Source of the DNA: Oenococcus sp. UCMA 16435
Lineage (GTDB): Bacteria > Bacillota > Bacilli > Lactobacillales > Lactobacillaceae
Assembly (NCBI GenBank): GCA_004010835.2
Contig: CP030868.2
Span: 1,550,001 to 1,614,000, forward strand
Length of the DNA: 64,000 nucleotides
Direction of reading: 5' to 3'
The notes under the pieces: model-generated
What the model saw: the letters and a program-made list of their open reading frames with translations, nothing else
What the model was told of the DNA's origin: nothing
The model's database searches: none
In this document: positions 18,013 to 27,178 of the stretch, in pieces
Position numbering within the stretch: position 1 is the first letter of the stretch
Layout of the letters: every line of letters starts with the position of its first letter
Translations under genes and position numbers: made by a program

Positions 18013-19058
18013 TGGATAAAACATATACAATTGCTATTGATGCAATGGGCGGCGATAATGCGCCGGAAGAAATCGTGAAAGGGGCCTTATTAGCTCGAGA
18101 CAAATACAAGAATTTGCATTTGAATCTATACGGTGACAAAGGAAAGATTCTTGAATTGCTTGGTAAGACAAACCAAGACAGGATTAAGATCATTAATACA
18201 ACTGAAATAATTGAAATGGGTGAAGAACCTGTTAAGGCTGTACGCAAGAAAAAGGATTCTTCTATGGTGGTTGCTGCCAACGCTGTTAAAGATGGCAGTG
18301 CCGATGCTTTATTTTCGGCCGGTAACACCGGAGCACTCTTAGCTAGTGGAATTTTTATTGTTGGACGGATATCCGGAATTGAACGTCCTGGTCTATTGAC
18401 GGTGCTTCCATCGGTCGATGATCCTAAACGGCAATGGGTTTTTATGGATGTTGGCGCTAATGCCGAAGTGAAACCAAGTTATCTTTATCAATTTGCCGTG
18501 CTCGGCAATTTCTATGCGACACATGTTTTAAAAAAACCGAATCCGGAAGTTAAATTATTGAATAATGGGACCGAAGAGGACAAGGGCGATAGAATTCATA
18601 TTCAAGCCTATCAACTTTTAAAAAATAGCAAACAGCTTAATTTCACTGGAAATATTGAAAGTCGGGAATTGTTAAACGGCCATGCCGATGTGGTCGTAGC
18701 TGATGGTTTTTCCGGAAACGCTGCTTTAAAAGCAATTGAAGGAACTGCTCTAACATTGTTTTCCGGTCTAAAAAAGATCCTTGTTAATGGTAGTTTAAGA
18801 ACAAAAATCGGTGCAGCGTTGGTTAAACCAGCCTTAAAAGAATTTTCGTCGGTGCTGGACTATAATAACGCTGGTGGAGCCGTAATTGCCGGTGTAAAAG
18901 CACCAGTTGTTAAGACACACGGATCAGCGAAAGCAAAGGCTGTTTCTAATACAATTGGTCAGATAAAGGTAATGCTGGAGTCGAATTTGGTTCCTGATAT
19001 CACTAAATATGTTGATGAACACAAAGACCGATTCAAGATTAGTTTGGAGGAGAAATGA
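18012..19058 (+). CDS. plsX: phosphate acyltransferase PlsX
   Basis: Converts acyl-ACP to acyl-phosphate for PlsY in phospholipid synthesis. The 348-residue product begins with IAIDAMGGDNAPEEIVKGA, and contains SAGNTGALLASG and VADGFSGNAALKAIEG, the family hallmarks. It overlaps both recG and acpP by a few bases. The plsX-acpP pairing is functional, since acyl-ACP is the PlsX substrate. Confidence 0.96.
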   Translation: MDKTYTIAIDAMGGDNAPEEIVKGALLARDKYKNLHLNLYGDKGKILELLGKTNQDRIKIINTTEIIEMGEEPVKAVRKKKDSSMVVAANAVKDGSADALFSAGNTGALLASGIFIVGRISGIERPGLLTVLPSVDDPKRQWVFMDVGANAEVKPSYLYQFAVLGNFYATHVLKKPNPEVKLLNNGTEEDKGDRIHIQAYQLLKNSKQLNFTGNIESRELLNGHADVVVADGFSGNAALKAIEGTALTLFSGLKKILVNGSLRTKIGAALVKPALKEFSSVLDYNNAGGAVIAGVKAPVVKTHGSAKAKAVSNTIGQIKVMLESNLVPDITKYVDEHKDRFKISLEEK

Positions 19059-19309
19059 ATAAAGATGAAATTGCTGCTCAACTAGCAGACGAAGTTTCTA
19101 AACGTTTTGGTTTACCGAAATCAAAAATTACACCGGATTTGGATTTTACAAAAGATGTCAATGCCGATTCGATTGATTTTGTCGAATTGGTAATGGAATT
19201 AGAAGACAGATACGATATCGAAATCTCCGATGATGACGCTGCTAAGTTGATTACTTTTCAATCGACTGTTGATTATCTCTATGATCATGCGAGTAAAAAA
19301 GCTTCATGA
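19055..19309 (+). CDS. acpP: acyl carrier protein
   Basis: 84-residue acidic four-helix protein. The phosphopantetheine serine lies in NADSIDFVELVME (DSxD/E motif). It begins inside the plsX stop (ATGA), with Shine-Dalgarno GGAGG in the plsX end. It is somewhat longer than the major ACP of fatty acid synthesis, so it may be an accessory ACP, but the pairing with plsX favours phospholipid metabolism. Confidence 0.93.
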   Translation: MNKDEIAAQLADEVSKRFGLPKSKITPDLDFTKDVNADSIDFVELVMELEDRYDIEISDDDAAKLITFQSTVDYLYDHASKKAS

Positions 19310-19896
19310 GAAACACTCAAGAGGCTTCGCAATCTTTAAAAATCATCACGGTCGTTTTGGATTTTCTTGGAATTCTTAGTGGACTATTTTACGGATTGAT
19401 CACATTAGGCAGTAATTATTTAACGTCAGCCGAATTAGCGAATTTTGGAAAAGCCAATTTAGAGACGGCCCTTTTGGTTTGGGGCGTTTTGTTAATGACA
19501 ATTCCTGGTTCAATTATGTTGGTTTTGCATATTATCGGTTTGATAAATTTTCGCCGGGTGGGTTATCCCTTAACTGGCCATATTTTAGGAATAACCGCTG
19601 CAATTTTTTCGATTGTTGCAATCCTCTTTTGGCTGACACCATTTCTTTATTTGCTTGCGGGAATCTTTCTTTTGGTAGCTCACAAAAAAGAGCCATCAAT
19701 TAAGCCCGGCAGCGATTTAAAAAAGGACTCGATTAGTGCCAAGAAAATAACGGCAGCTGATCTATATCCCGACAAAACAGAGGATGCACCGAATACAGAT
19801 AATACGGTTGCCGAAATTAAAGCTTATCTTGATTCAAAAGGAATCAAGTATAAAAAATCATCCAGGAAAGCAGATCTATTAAAATTAATAAAATGA
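19306..19896 (+). CDS. four-helix membrane protein with C-terminal HeH/SAP-like motif
   Basis: The 196-residue product has about four N-terminal membrane segments, similar in layout to DUF4064 proteins. A cytoplasmic linker with acidic and Lys residues follows. The last 30 residues, VAEIKAYLDSKGIKYKKSS and ADLLKLIK, form a helix-extended-helix (HeH, SAP/LEM-like) motif that in other proteins binds DNA or protein. A membrane protein with such a tail could tether nucleic acid. Function unknown. It overlaps acpP by ATGA, so it is translated with the lipid operon, and a terminator follows its stop. Confidence 0.75.
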   Translation: MRNTQEASQSLKIITVVLDFLGILSGLFYGLITLGSNYLTSAELANFGKANLETALLVWGVLLMTIPGSIMLVLHIIGLINFRRVGYPLTGHILGITAAIFSIVAILFWLTPFLYLLAGIFLLVAHKKEPSIKPGSDLKKDSISAKKITAADLYPDKTEDAPNTDNTVAEIKAYLDSKGIKYKKSSRKADLLKLIK

Positions 19897-19932
19897 AAAT
19901 GCCCGTCTATCTTTGTCCGATGGGCATTTTGA
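19894..19932 (+). terminator. intrinsic terminator splitting the recG and rnc operons
   Basis: A 12-bp stem (AAAATGCCCGTC / GATGGGCATTTT with one G-T pair) follows the HeH gene and touches the rnc -10 box. Confidence 0.8.
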
Positions 19933-19938
19933 TATAAT
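19933..19938 (+). promoter_or_regulatory. -10 box of rnc
   Basis: A perfect TATAAT lies 10 bases before the ATG at 19949. It is directly behind the preceding terminator, leaving a leader of about 4 bases. Confidence 0.55.
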
Positions 19939-19948
19939 TGAAGGATTA

Positions 19949-20644
19949 ATGAATAATATTCAAAAAGGTATAAAAGAAGATTTCGGAATTGAATTTTCTA
20001 ACCAGGAATTATTGCTTGAGGCTTTCACTCAAGGCAATTATTTAAATGAGCATCCCGAAGAAAAAGGCCGTGATTATCAACGACTCGAGTTTTTAGGTGA
20101 TTCCGTTATGCAATTGATTGTTGCTGACTATCTATTTACACGCTACCCAAATTGGGAAGAAGGCCAGTTAACGGAAATGCGAATCGCAATGGTTCAAAGC
20201 AAATCTTTTTCTCATTTTGCCAGATTGGCTGGTTTTAATCGTTACATTCGATTAGGAAAAGGTGAAGAACTTTCCGGTGCTCGTAATCGAGACAGTCTTT
20301 TAGAGGACATTTGGGAAGCATTTATCGGTGCTTTGTACAAAGACCAAGGCTCTAAATCGGTTTTTGTTTTTTTGAATAAAGCTTTTTTTCCGGCAATCGA
20401 TGAAGGTTTTTTTGAAGAATTTATTGATTATAAATCTAAATTGCAGGAATTGCTTCAAAAAGCTGGTTCGGTTGATATTGAATATAAAGTCGAAAATGAA
20501 GATCTTTCTGATCCCCAAAAACCGCATTTTGAAGTAACTGTTTTTGTAAATGATAAAGCGATTGGTTCCGGTTCCGGACGTTCTATAAAAATTGCCGAGA
20601 AGCGGGCTGCTAAAAAAGCCTATCAGGATGTGATTCCTAGATGA
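19949..20644 (+). CDS. rnc: ribonuclease III
   Basis: Cuts double-stranded RNA in rRNA processing and antisense control. The signature RLEFLGDSVMQLIVADYLF carries catalytic Glu and Asp, and ARNRDSLLEDIWEAFIGALY the second acidic pair. A dsRNA-binding domain fills the C-terminal third. The frame is open 12 codons further upstream, but that part lies within the terminator. I therefore chose ATG 19949, giving 231 residues. The stop overlaps the smc ATG (ATGA). Confidence 0.95.
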   Translation: MNNIQKGIKEDFGIEFSNQELLLEAFTQGNYLNEHPEEKGRDYQRLEFLGDSVMQLIVADYLFTRYPNWEEGQLTEMRIAMVQSKSFSHFARLAGFNRYIRLGKGEELSGARNRDSLLEDIWEAFIGALYKDQGSKSVFVFLNKAFFPAIDEGFFEEFIDYKSKLQELLQKAGSVDIEYKVENEDLSDPQKPHFEVTVFVNDKAIGSGSGRSIKIAEKRAAKKAYQDVIPR

Positions 20645-23600
20645 AATTAAAGTCACTGGAAATTAACGGTTTTAAATCCTTTGCCGATAAAACAATCATC
20701 GAATTTATGCCTGGCATGACCGGAATTGTTGGCCCGAATGGTTCTGGAAAATCTAATATTATCGAAGCAATTCGCTGGGTAATGGGTGAACAGTCGGCTA
20801 AGGGTTTGCGTGGCAATACTATGGCTGATGTAATTTTTGGCGGTTCAAAAAAACGCCCAGCCCTGGGGCGTGCCTCGGTGTCGATGACAATTGATAACTC
20901 TGATCACTATTTGCATTCGGCCTTTGATGAATTACAGATTTCTCGTCGCCTATATCGCAACGGGGATGCAGAGTACCTAATCAATGGAGTTAAATCCCGG
21001 TTGAAAGATATTACCGATCTTTTCGTCGATACCGGATTGGGTCGCGAATCTTTTTCGATTATTAACCAAGGCAAGGTTGAGGCTATTTTTAATGCTAAAG
21101 CCGAAGATCGTCGAGCAATTATTGAAGATGTTGCCGGTGTTTTTAAATACAAACAAAACAAAAATAAAAGCCAAAATCAATTACTTCAGACCCAAGAAAA
21201 TTTAGATCGTTTACTTGATATTATTAAAGAAATTTCTGATCGTTTACAACCCCTTGAAAAACAGGCTGATGAAGCTGAAGAATTTTTATCGTTACGAAAA
21301 CAATTCGATCAATTAAAACTTGTCAAAATTGTTCGCGTAAAAAAAGACTTGTCTGCAAAAGGGTCAACCATACAAGCTGAGATAACTAATCTTGCAAAAG
21401 AGATCGAGCAGATCGAAAAAAAATTAAGTGATAAAACTTCCGAAGAAAATCAAGCTAATCAACAATCCAATGAATTAGAAAATAAGCTAAATGTTTTAAA
21501 CCATTCGGTTGAAGAATTGACGCAAAGATACGAGCACGCTCTTGGAGAAAATAATTTACAGAAACAAAAACATGATTCTTTGCAAAACAATCGTGATCTG
21601 TTAAATACCGAGCAGACAAAGCTCGATCAGCAATTACAGGAACTTGTCGGTAAGATTGATCATTTGGATCAACAAATTGTTGAGGAGAAAGAATCCCAGC
21701 AAAAAGCCGAACGACAGGTCAAGGAAATTACTGATAAATTGGCTAAAAACGGTCAACTTAGCAAGCAAGATGAGTTGGCTAATTTACGAAATATTTATGT
21801 TCAATCAATGCAGGATGCAGCATCTCTTTCAAACCAATTAATCAATTTGGATAAAGAAAAATTACGTTATGATTCCCGCAAAAAAAATTTGTCGAATCTT
21901 TCCCGGCAATTAAAGGAAAATCTTTCTGAAAAACGTACTGCTTTGAGCAAAATCGAAAATTCGGAATCCAATTCAAATGACAGTAAAAGTTTAGATGAAC
22001 AATCCGAACAATTTTCCAAACAGTTAAATACAAAAAAAGCTGCACTATCTGTTTTGGAAAGAAAGCACAGTGATTTGCTGGCTCGTTATAATCAGATTCG
22101 GATTAGATCCGAGTCATTGCAAAATGCAAATGCTAATTTGGATTTATTTGTCGGTGTAAGAAATTTATTGGCAAATCGTCATCAGTTTCCCGGGCTTTTC
22201 GGGACAGTTGCCGAACTGGTTAAGGTTGATGCTCAGTATGCTCTTGCAATCGAAACAGCCTTAGGTGCTGGTTTGCAAAATATTGTTGTCGATAATCAGT
22301 CAACAGCAAAAGCAGCGATTGATTTTTTAACTTCACGTCGACTTGGCCGAGTAACTTTTTTACCGATTGAAGTTATTAAAGCGCGTTACCTGTCGGCCAA
22401 TATTGCATCCCAACTTGATCGGGAAAAAGATTTCATTGGTGTTGGTGCTGCTTTGATTAGAAGTGACGCAAAATATTCCAATATTGTTGAAAATCTACTC
22501 GGTACGACTCTTATTGCTGCTAATTTAAATGCTGCTTTTGGAATTTCAAAATTATTAAATCAGCGTTATCGAGTTGTAACTATCGATGGTCATATCGTCA
22601 ATGCTGGCGGGTCAATTACCGGTGGGGCCAATCGCCATCAAAGCGGTTTGCTTTCAAAAAGGGCCGAATTGGATCAGTTGAACGAACAGCTTGACGACTT
22701 AAAGAATCAGGGACAACAAACCAACCAACTTATTGATAATTCGCAAAAAGAGATTTCTGCAGATGAAAATAAGTTTATTGAAATAAGAAATTCAATTGTT
22801 GCCCAAAAAGAATCTCTGCAGCTTCGAGCTGGTGGTAAAAAAATTGCTGAAGATGCTTTAAATCAAGCGGAAAAACAATTCCAAGCCAATCAGTTGGAAA
22901 TTAATCAATTAGAAGATGAATTTTCTACTATTCCAAGGACGAGAGAAAAGCTAGCTGCTCAAGTTGAAGATCTTCAGAAGAAAAATGACCAACTTTCCGG
23001 TAAGATCAATACTTTAGAGATTGGTTTAGTCGATGCACGGTCTTCTGTTAATCAACAGAACAGTCGTTTGCTAACATCTCGAGAGAATTTGGCAGCAATT
23101 AAAGTTCAAATGCAGGCCGATTCTAAAAACGCTAGAGAATTAGCTGATCAAAAGGATCGTTTAACGAATGAATTATTCAATAATCAAAAACAGATTGATT
23201 TGTTAATCAATCAATTGAAAGTGCTTGATAATACTTTAAAAAATACTGGAAATGCCGAACAAATTTCTGATAATTTAAAGTTGGTTAATCAAAATCGCGA
23301 TCAATTGGTTCAAAAAAAGCAGAAATTAAATCAAGAAGGAAATAGTTTAAAATCAGAAATTAATCAACTGCAATTGGACTTGCGTCAATTGTTGGATCGT
23401 AAGAACCGTTTTGATACAAAATTGGCGACCATTAAAAGCCGTCTGGATGAAAATGCACAGGACTTAAAGGATATTGGAGAACCGGATATCTCCAAACTTG
23501 ATTTGTTGGAAAAAGAAAACTTTCAAAGCATTTCCAGCCGTTTGAATGCCTTAAAGGGCGAGTTGGCAAAGCATAACGCTGTCAATTTGGCAGCAATCGA

Positions 23601-24195
23601 TGAATTAAAAAGGGTAAAAGAGCGGTATGATTTTCTAACCGGCCAGCGAGACGATTTAATTAACGCTTCGGAAAACTTAAAAGTTGCCATGCAGGAAATG
23701 GATCATGAGGTTGTAACACGCTTTAAAAAGACTTTTGATGCGGTCGCTGAGCAGTTCAAAAAAACATTTGCCGAACTTTTTGCTGGTGGTCAGGCAAGTC
23801 TTGAGTTAACCGATCCAAAAGATTTGTTAACAAGTGGAATTGAAATTCGTGTTCAACCACCTGGAAAAAAACTTCAACGTTTGTCGCTTTTATCAGGTGG
23901 CGAAAAAGCTTTAACAGCAATTGCTTTATTATTGGCGATTTTATTGGTTCATCCAGTACCATTTGCAATTTTGGATGAGACCGAAGCTGCGTTGGATGAA
24001 TCAAATGTTGATAATTTTGGGCGTTTCCTTCGTGATTTTGGCGAGAACACGCAGTTTATTGTGATTACCCATCGCAAAGGAACGATGCGCTATGCTAACG
24101 TTCTATATGGAGTCACGATGCAGGAGCCTGGTATTTCAACAATGGTTTCGGTTGATTTGGAGAAAGCCAGTGCAACCTTGGAGGATGTGAAATGA
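20641..24195 (+). CDS. smc: chromosome segregation protein SMC
   Basis: Condensin ATPase. Walker A GPNGSGKSN is near residue 32. Two long coiled coils flank a hinge at about residues 500-660 (LFGTVAEL, GGSITGGANRH). The C-terminal head has the signature LLSGGEKALTAIALLLAIL and Walker B FAILDETEAALDESNV. The usual LDEVEAALDE carries Thr in place of Val. 1184 residues is normal. Overlaps rnc and ftsY by ATGA. Confidence 0.97.
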   Translation: MKLKSLEINGFKSFADKTIIEFMPGMTGIVGPNGSGKSNIIEAIRWVMGEQSAKGLRGNTMADVIFGGSKKRPALGRASVSMTIDNSDHYLHSAFDELQISRRLYRNGDAEYLINGVKSRLKDITDLFVDTGLGRESFSIINQGKVEAIFNAKAEDRRAIIEDVAGVFKYKQNKNKSQNQLLQTQENLDRLLDIIKEISDRLQPLEKQADEAEEFLSLRKQFDQLKLVKIVRVKKDLSAKGSTIQAEITNLAKEIEQIEKKLSDKTSEENQANQQSNELENKLNVLNHSVEELTQRYEHALGENNLQKQKHDSLQNNRDLLNTEQTKLDQQLQELVGKIDHLDQQIVEEKESQQKAERQVKEITDKLAKNGQLSKQDELANLRNIYVQSMQDAASLSNQLINLDKEKLRYDSRKKNLSNLSRQLKENLSEKRTALSKIENSESNSNDSKSLDEQSEQFSKQLNTKKAALSVLERKHSDLLARYNQIRIRSESLQNANANLDLFVGVRNLLANRHQFPGLFGTVAELVKVDAQYALAIETALGAGLQNIVVDNQSTAKAAIDFLTSRRLGRVTFLPIEVIKARYLSANIASQLDREKDFIGVGAALIRSDAKYSNIVENLLGTTLIAANLNAAFGISKLLNQRYRVVTIDGHIVNAGGSITGGANRHQSGLLSKRAELDQLNEQLDDLKNQGQQTNQLIDNSQKEISADENKFIEIRNSIVAQKESLQLRAGGKKIAEDALNQAEKQFQANQLEINQLEDEFSTIPRTREKLAAQVEDLQKKNDQLSGKINTLEIGLVDARSSVNQQNSRLLTSRENLAAIKVQMQADSKNARELADQKDRLTNELFNNQKQIDLLINQLKVLDNTLKNTGNAEQISDNLKLVNQNRDQLVQKKQKLNQEGNSLKSEINQLQLDLRQLLDRKNRFDTKLATIKSRLDENAQDLKDIGEPDISKLDLLEKENFQSISSRLNALKGELAKHNAVNLAAIDELKRVKERYDFLTGQRDDLINASENLKVAMQEMDHEVVTRFKKTFDAVAEQFKKTFAELFAGGQASLELTDPKDLLTSGIEIRVQPPGKKLQRLSLLSGGEKALTAIALLLAILLVHPVPFAILDETEAALDESNVDNFGRFLRDFGENTQFIVITHRKGTMRYANVLYGVTMQEPGISTMVSVDLEKASATLEDVK

Positions 24196-25340
24196 GTTTA
24201 TTTGATCGTTTGCGCGGACGAAAAAAAGACGAAGAGAATGAAAAAAAATCTTTTTTTAACCGAGTTAAAAATACTTTTGCGCCTTTACCCTTAGACAGCG
24301 ACGAGGACCAACCTGAGAGCAAAGCGCCTCTAGCGGAAACTGAAAAACCTGCGGCTCAGGATAAAAAAGTTACAGAGCCCAAATCCCCCGTTGAAGATAA
24401 ACAGGAACTTGAAGCCAATTCCTATGAGGAGGGCCTGACAAAGACTCGTTCCAGTTTTTCTGAAAAATTTCAGATGTTGATGGCTAATTTCCGGGCTGTT
24501 GATGAGAATTTTTTTGACGAACTTGAAGAAACTTTAATTGCAGCCGATGTTGGTTTTGAAATGGCCTTAAAGATTTCAAACGAACTGCAAGATGAAGTTC
24601 GGCTTAAAAATGCGACTAGCAAAAAAGATGTGCAGAACACAATCATTGAAAAATTAGTCAATGTTTATGATCAGGCTGGTAATGGAGAAAACAACAAAAT
24701 GATCTTCGCTGCAAAAGCTCAACCATCCGTTTTTCTCTTTGTTGGTGTTAATGGGGTTGGTAAAACAACTACAATCGGCAAAATGGCCAGTTTTTATAAA
24801 AAACAGGGTAAAAAAGTTTTGTTGGCTGCGGCTGATACTTTCCGAGCTGGAGCAACTGAACAATTAGTTGAATGGGCTCACCGCGATCAAGTCGATGTTG
24901 TTACTGGTAAAGAAAAGTCCGATCCGGCCTCCGTTGTTTTCGACGGAGTAAAACGGTCGATTGACGAACATTATGATATTTTGTTTGTTGATACTGCTGG
25001 TCGTCTACAAAACAATGATAATTTAATGCGTGAACTGGAAAAAATGAAGAAAATTATCACTCGTCAATTGCCGGCGGCTCCTCAGGAAGTTTTGCTTGTT
25101 TTGGATGCGACAACCGGTCAAAATGCTTTGCAGCAGGCTCGCTTATTTAAGGATTCCACTGATGTTACGGGATTGGTTTTAACTAAATTGGACGGAACGG
25201 CAAAGGGCGGCATTGTCTTGGCAATAAGGCAAGAACTTCATTTACCGGTTAAGTGGGTTGGCTTGGGCGAAAAAGTCGATGATTTAGAACCCTTTGATGC
25301 TGACGAATTTGTTTATGGGCTATTTAAGGATTTGATTTAA
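24192..25340 (+). CDS. ftsY: signal recognition particle receptor FtsY
   Basis: SRP receptor GTPase at the membrane. An acidic N-terminal A region (about 75 residues, Glu/Lys-rich) precedes the four-helix N domain and the G domain, with GVNGVGKTTTIGKMA, DTFRAGATEQL, DTAGR and TKLDGTAKGG. 382 residues. It starts within the smc stop. Its partner Ffh is encoded two genes downstream. Confidence 0.97.
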   Translation: MSLFDRLRGRKKDEENEKKSFFNRVKNTFAPLPLDSDEDQPESKAPLAETEKPAAQDKKVTEPKSPVEDKQELEANSYEEGLTKTRSSFSEKFQMLMANFRAVDENFFDELEETLIAADVGFEMALKISNELQDEVRLKNATSKKDVQNTIIEKLVNVYDQAGNGENNKMIFAAKAQPSVFLFVGVNGVGKTTTIGKMASFYKKQGKKVLLAAADTFRAGATEQLVEWAHRDQVDVVTGKEKSDPASVVFDGVKRSIDEHYDILFVDTAGRLQNNDNLMRELEKMKKIITRQLPAAPQEVLLVLDATTGQNALQQARLFKDSTDVTGLVLTKLDGTAKGGIVLAIRQELHLPVKWVGLGEKVDDLEPFDADEFVYGLFKDLI

Positions 25341-25655
25341 TTGGAATTAGCTGAAAAACAATTGTCAACAGAGTTATTTGCTTTTTATGGTCCTCTTATA
25401 TCGAAAAAGCAGCAGAATGATTTACAGGCTCTTCTTGTTGATGATCTTGGTGTATCAGAAATTGCCGAAAACGAAGGCATCAGTCGTCAGGCAGTTTCGG
25501 ATCAAATCAAACATGCTTTAGACAGCCTTAATGAATTTGAATCTAAGTTGCATTTAAGAGAAAATTATCTTGAACGAAGAAAAATTGAAGATCAATTGGA
25601 TATTCAATTTGATCGACAATTGTTACATAAATTAATTGATTTGGAAGAAAAATAA
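25341..25655 (+). CDS. ylxM: YlxM/p13-like helix-turn-helix protein, SRP-associated
   Basis: 104-residue acidic protein with a sigma-70 region-4-like HTH (LGVSEIAENEGISRQAVSDQI). YlxM is encoded before ffh in most Firmicutes, and in streptococci it modulates SRP GTPase activity. Start codon TTG directly after the ftsY stop. The stop overlaps the ffh ATG. Confidence 0.9.
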   Translation: MELAEKQLSTELFAFYGPLISKKQQNDLQALLVDDLGVSEIAENEGISRQAVSDQIKHALDSLNEFESKLHLRENYLERRKIEDQLDIQFDRQLLHKLIDLEEK

Positions 25656-27178
25656 TGGCATTTGAAAATCTTACATCCAGAATTCAAACAGCAATGAAGA
25701 CTTTGTCCGGAAAAGGCAAAGTTTCCGAAACCGATCTTGATGAGACCTTACGAGAAATTCGCTTGGCTTTGCTTGAGGCCGATGTTAATTTAAAAACGGC
25801 CAGGAATTTCATTAATCAGGTTAGAGACAAGGCTCTTGGCGCTAAAGTTCTGGAAGGATTAAATCCGTCCGAGCAAGTTGTCAAAATTGTTAACGACCAA
25901 TTAACTGAAATGATGGGCGAAAAGGCCGTTCCGTTAAATAAATCATCGAAAATTCCAACGGTTATCATGATGGCTGGACTACAGGGTGCCGGTAAAACGA
26001 CGACCGTCGCTAAATTGGCTAATCGTTTAAAGGAAGAGAGCCATGCCCGCCCGCTTTTAATTGCGGCCGATGTTTATCGTCCGGCTGCGATCGAACAATT
26101 AAAGAGCCTGGGCGACCAGCTTTCAATTCCGGTTTTTGATGAGGGTGTCGGCGAAAATCCTCGTAAAATCGTTGAAGACGGTTTAAAGCGGGCTCGCGAA
26201 GATAAAAATGATTACGTTTTCATTGATACTGCTGGTCGTTTACAAATTGATCAAGTTTTGATGCAGGAACTAAAAGACATTGAAAAGATAGCTAGCCCTG
26301 ATGAAATTCTTTTGACTGTCGATGCGATGACTGGACAAAACGCTACCGAGACAGCTCGTGGCTTCAATGACGCTTTAGGAATCACTGGAGTTGTTTTAAC
26401 AAAACTCGATGGTGATACACGTGGCGGTGCAGCATTGTCAATTCGCGAAGTAACCGGCAAACCGATTAAATTTGTCGGTGAAGGCGAAAAAGTTACCGAC
26501 CTTGATGTCTTTTATCCGGACCGTATGGCAAGCCGAATCCTTGGAATGGGCGATGTTCTTTCGCTAATCGAAAAAACACAAAAAGATTTTGATGAAAAAC
26601 AAGCTTCAGCCCAGTTACAAAAGCTTCAGGAAAATACCTTTGATTTCAATGATTTTCTTGAACAACTTAAGCAGATTCAAAACATGGGCCCGATGGAAGA
26701 CATGTTGAAAATGATTCCCGGAATGGCTAACAACCCAGCTATGGCACAGGCTCAAATTGGTCCAAAAGACTTCAGTCACATGGAAGCAATTGTCTATTCG
26801 ATGACTCCAGGTGAACGTATCGATCCGGAATTGTTGACACCGGCTCGTCGTCGTCGGATTGCGGCTGGTTCTGGTCGACCGGTTATCGATGTTAATAAAA
26901 TGATTAAACAATTTAAACAAATGCGCCAGATGATGTATAAATTTACCAACGGCAAGGGTGGATTACCGGCAGGTATGGAAGACATGCTCGGTGGAATGGA
27001 TCCAAGCGCGATGGGTGTCGATCCATCACAACTCGATAATTTAGCCGGCAGCGGTTTTCCTGGTCTTGGCGGATCTGGCCAAGGTGGTTTAGGTGGCAAG
27101 GTAGCTGATTTTGCCATGAAAAGAGCTTTTAAGAAAATTAAAAAAGCTAAGAAAAAGCGAAATAAAAGACGTAAATGA
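25655..27178 (+). CDS. ffh: signal recognition particle protein Ffh
   Basis: SRP54 GTPase that binds signal peptides and 4.5S RNA. NG domain with GLQGAGKTTTVAKLA near residue 108, DVYRPAAIEQL, DTAGRLQ and TKLDGDTRGGAALS. The Met-rich M domain (about 300-440) contains TPGERIDPELL and the RNA-binding SGRPVIDVNKMIKQF. It ends in a Gly-rich then Lys/Arg-rich tail. 507 residues, normal. Confidence 0.97.
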   Translation: MAFENLTSRIQTAMKTLSGKGKVSETDLDETLREIRLALLEADVNLKTARNFINQVRDKALGAKVLEGLNPSEQVVKIVNDQLTEMMGEKAVPLNKSSKIPTVIMMAGLQGAGKTTTVAKLANRLKEESHARPLLIAADVYRPAAIEQLKSLGDQLSIPVFDEGVGENPRKIVEDGLKRAREDKNDYVFIDTAGRLQIDQVLMQELKDIEKIASPDEILLTVDAMTGQNATETARGFNDALGITGVVLTKLDGDTRGGAALSIREVTGKPIKFVGEGEKVTDLDVFYPDRMASRILGMGDVLSLIEKTQKDFDEKQASAQLQKLQENTFDFNDFLEQLKQIQNMGPMEDMLKMIPGMANNPAMAQAQIGPKDFSHMEAIVYSMTPGERIDPELLTPARRRRIAAGSGRPVIDVNKMIKQFKQMRQMMYKFTNGKGGLPAGMEDMLGGMDPSAMGVDPSQLDNLAGSGFPGLGGSGQGGLGGKVADFAMKRAFKKIKKAKKKRNKRRK

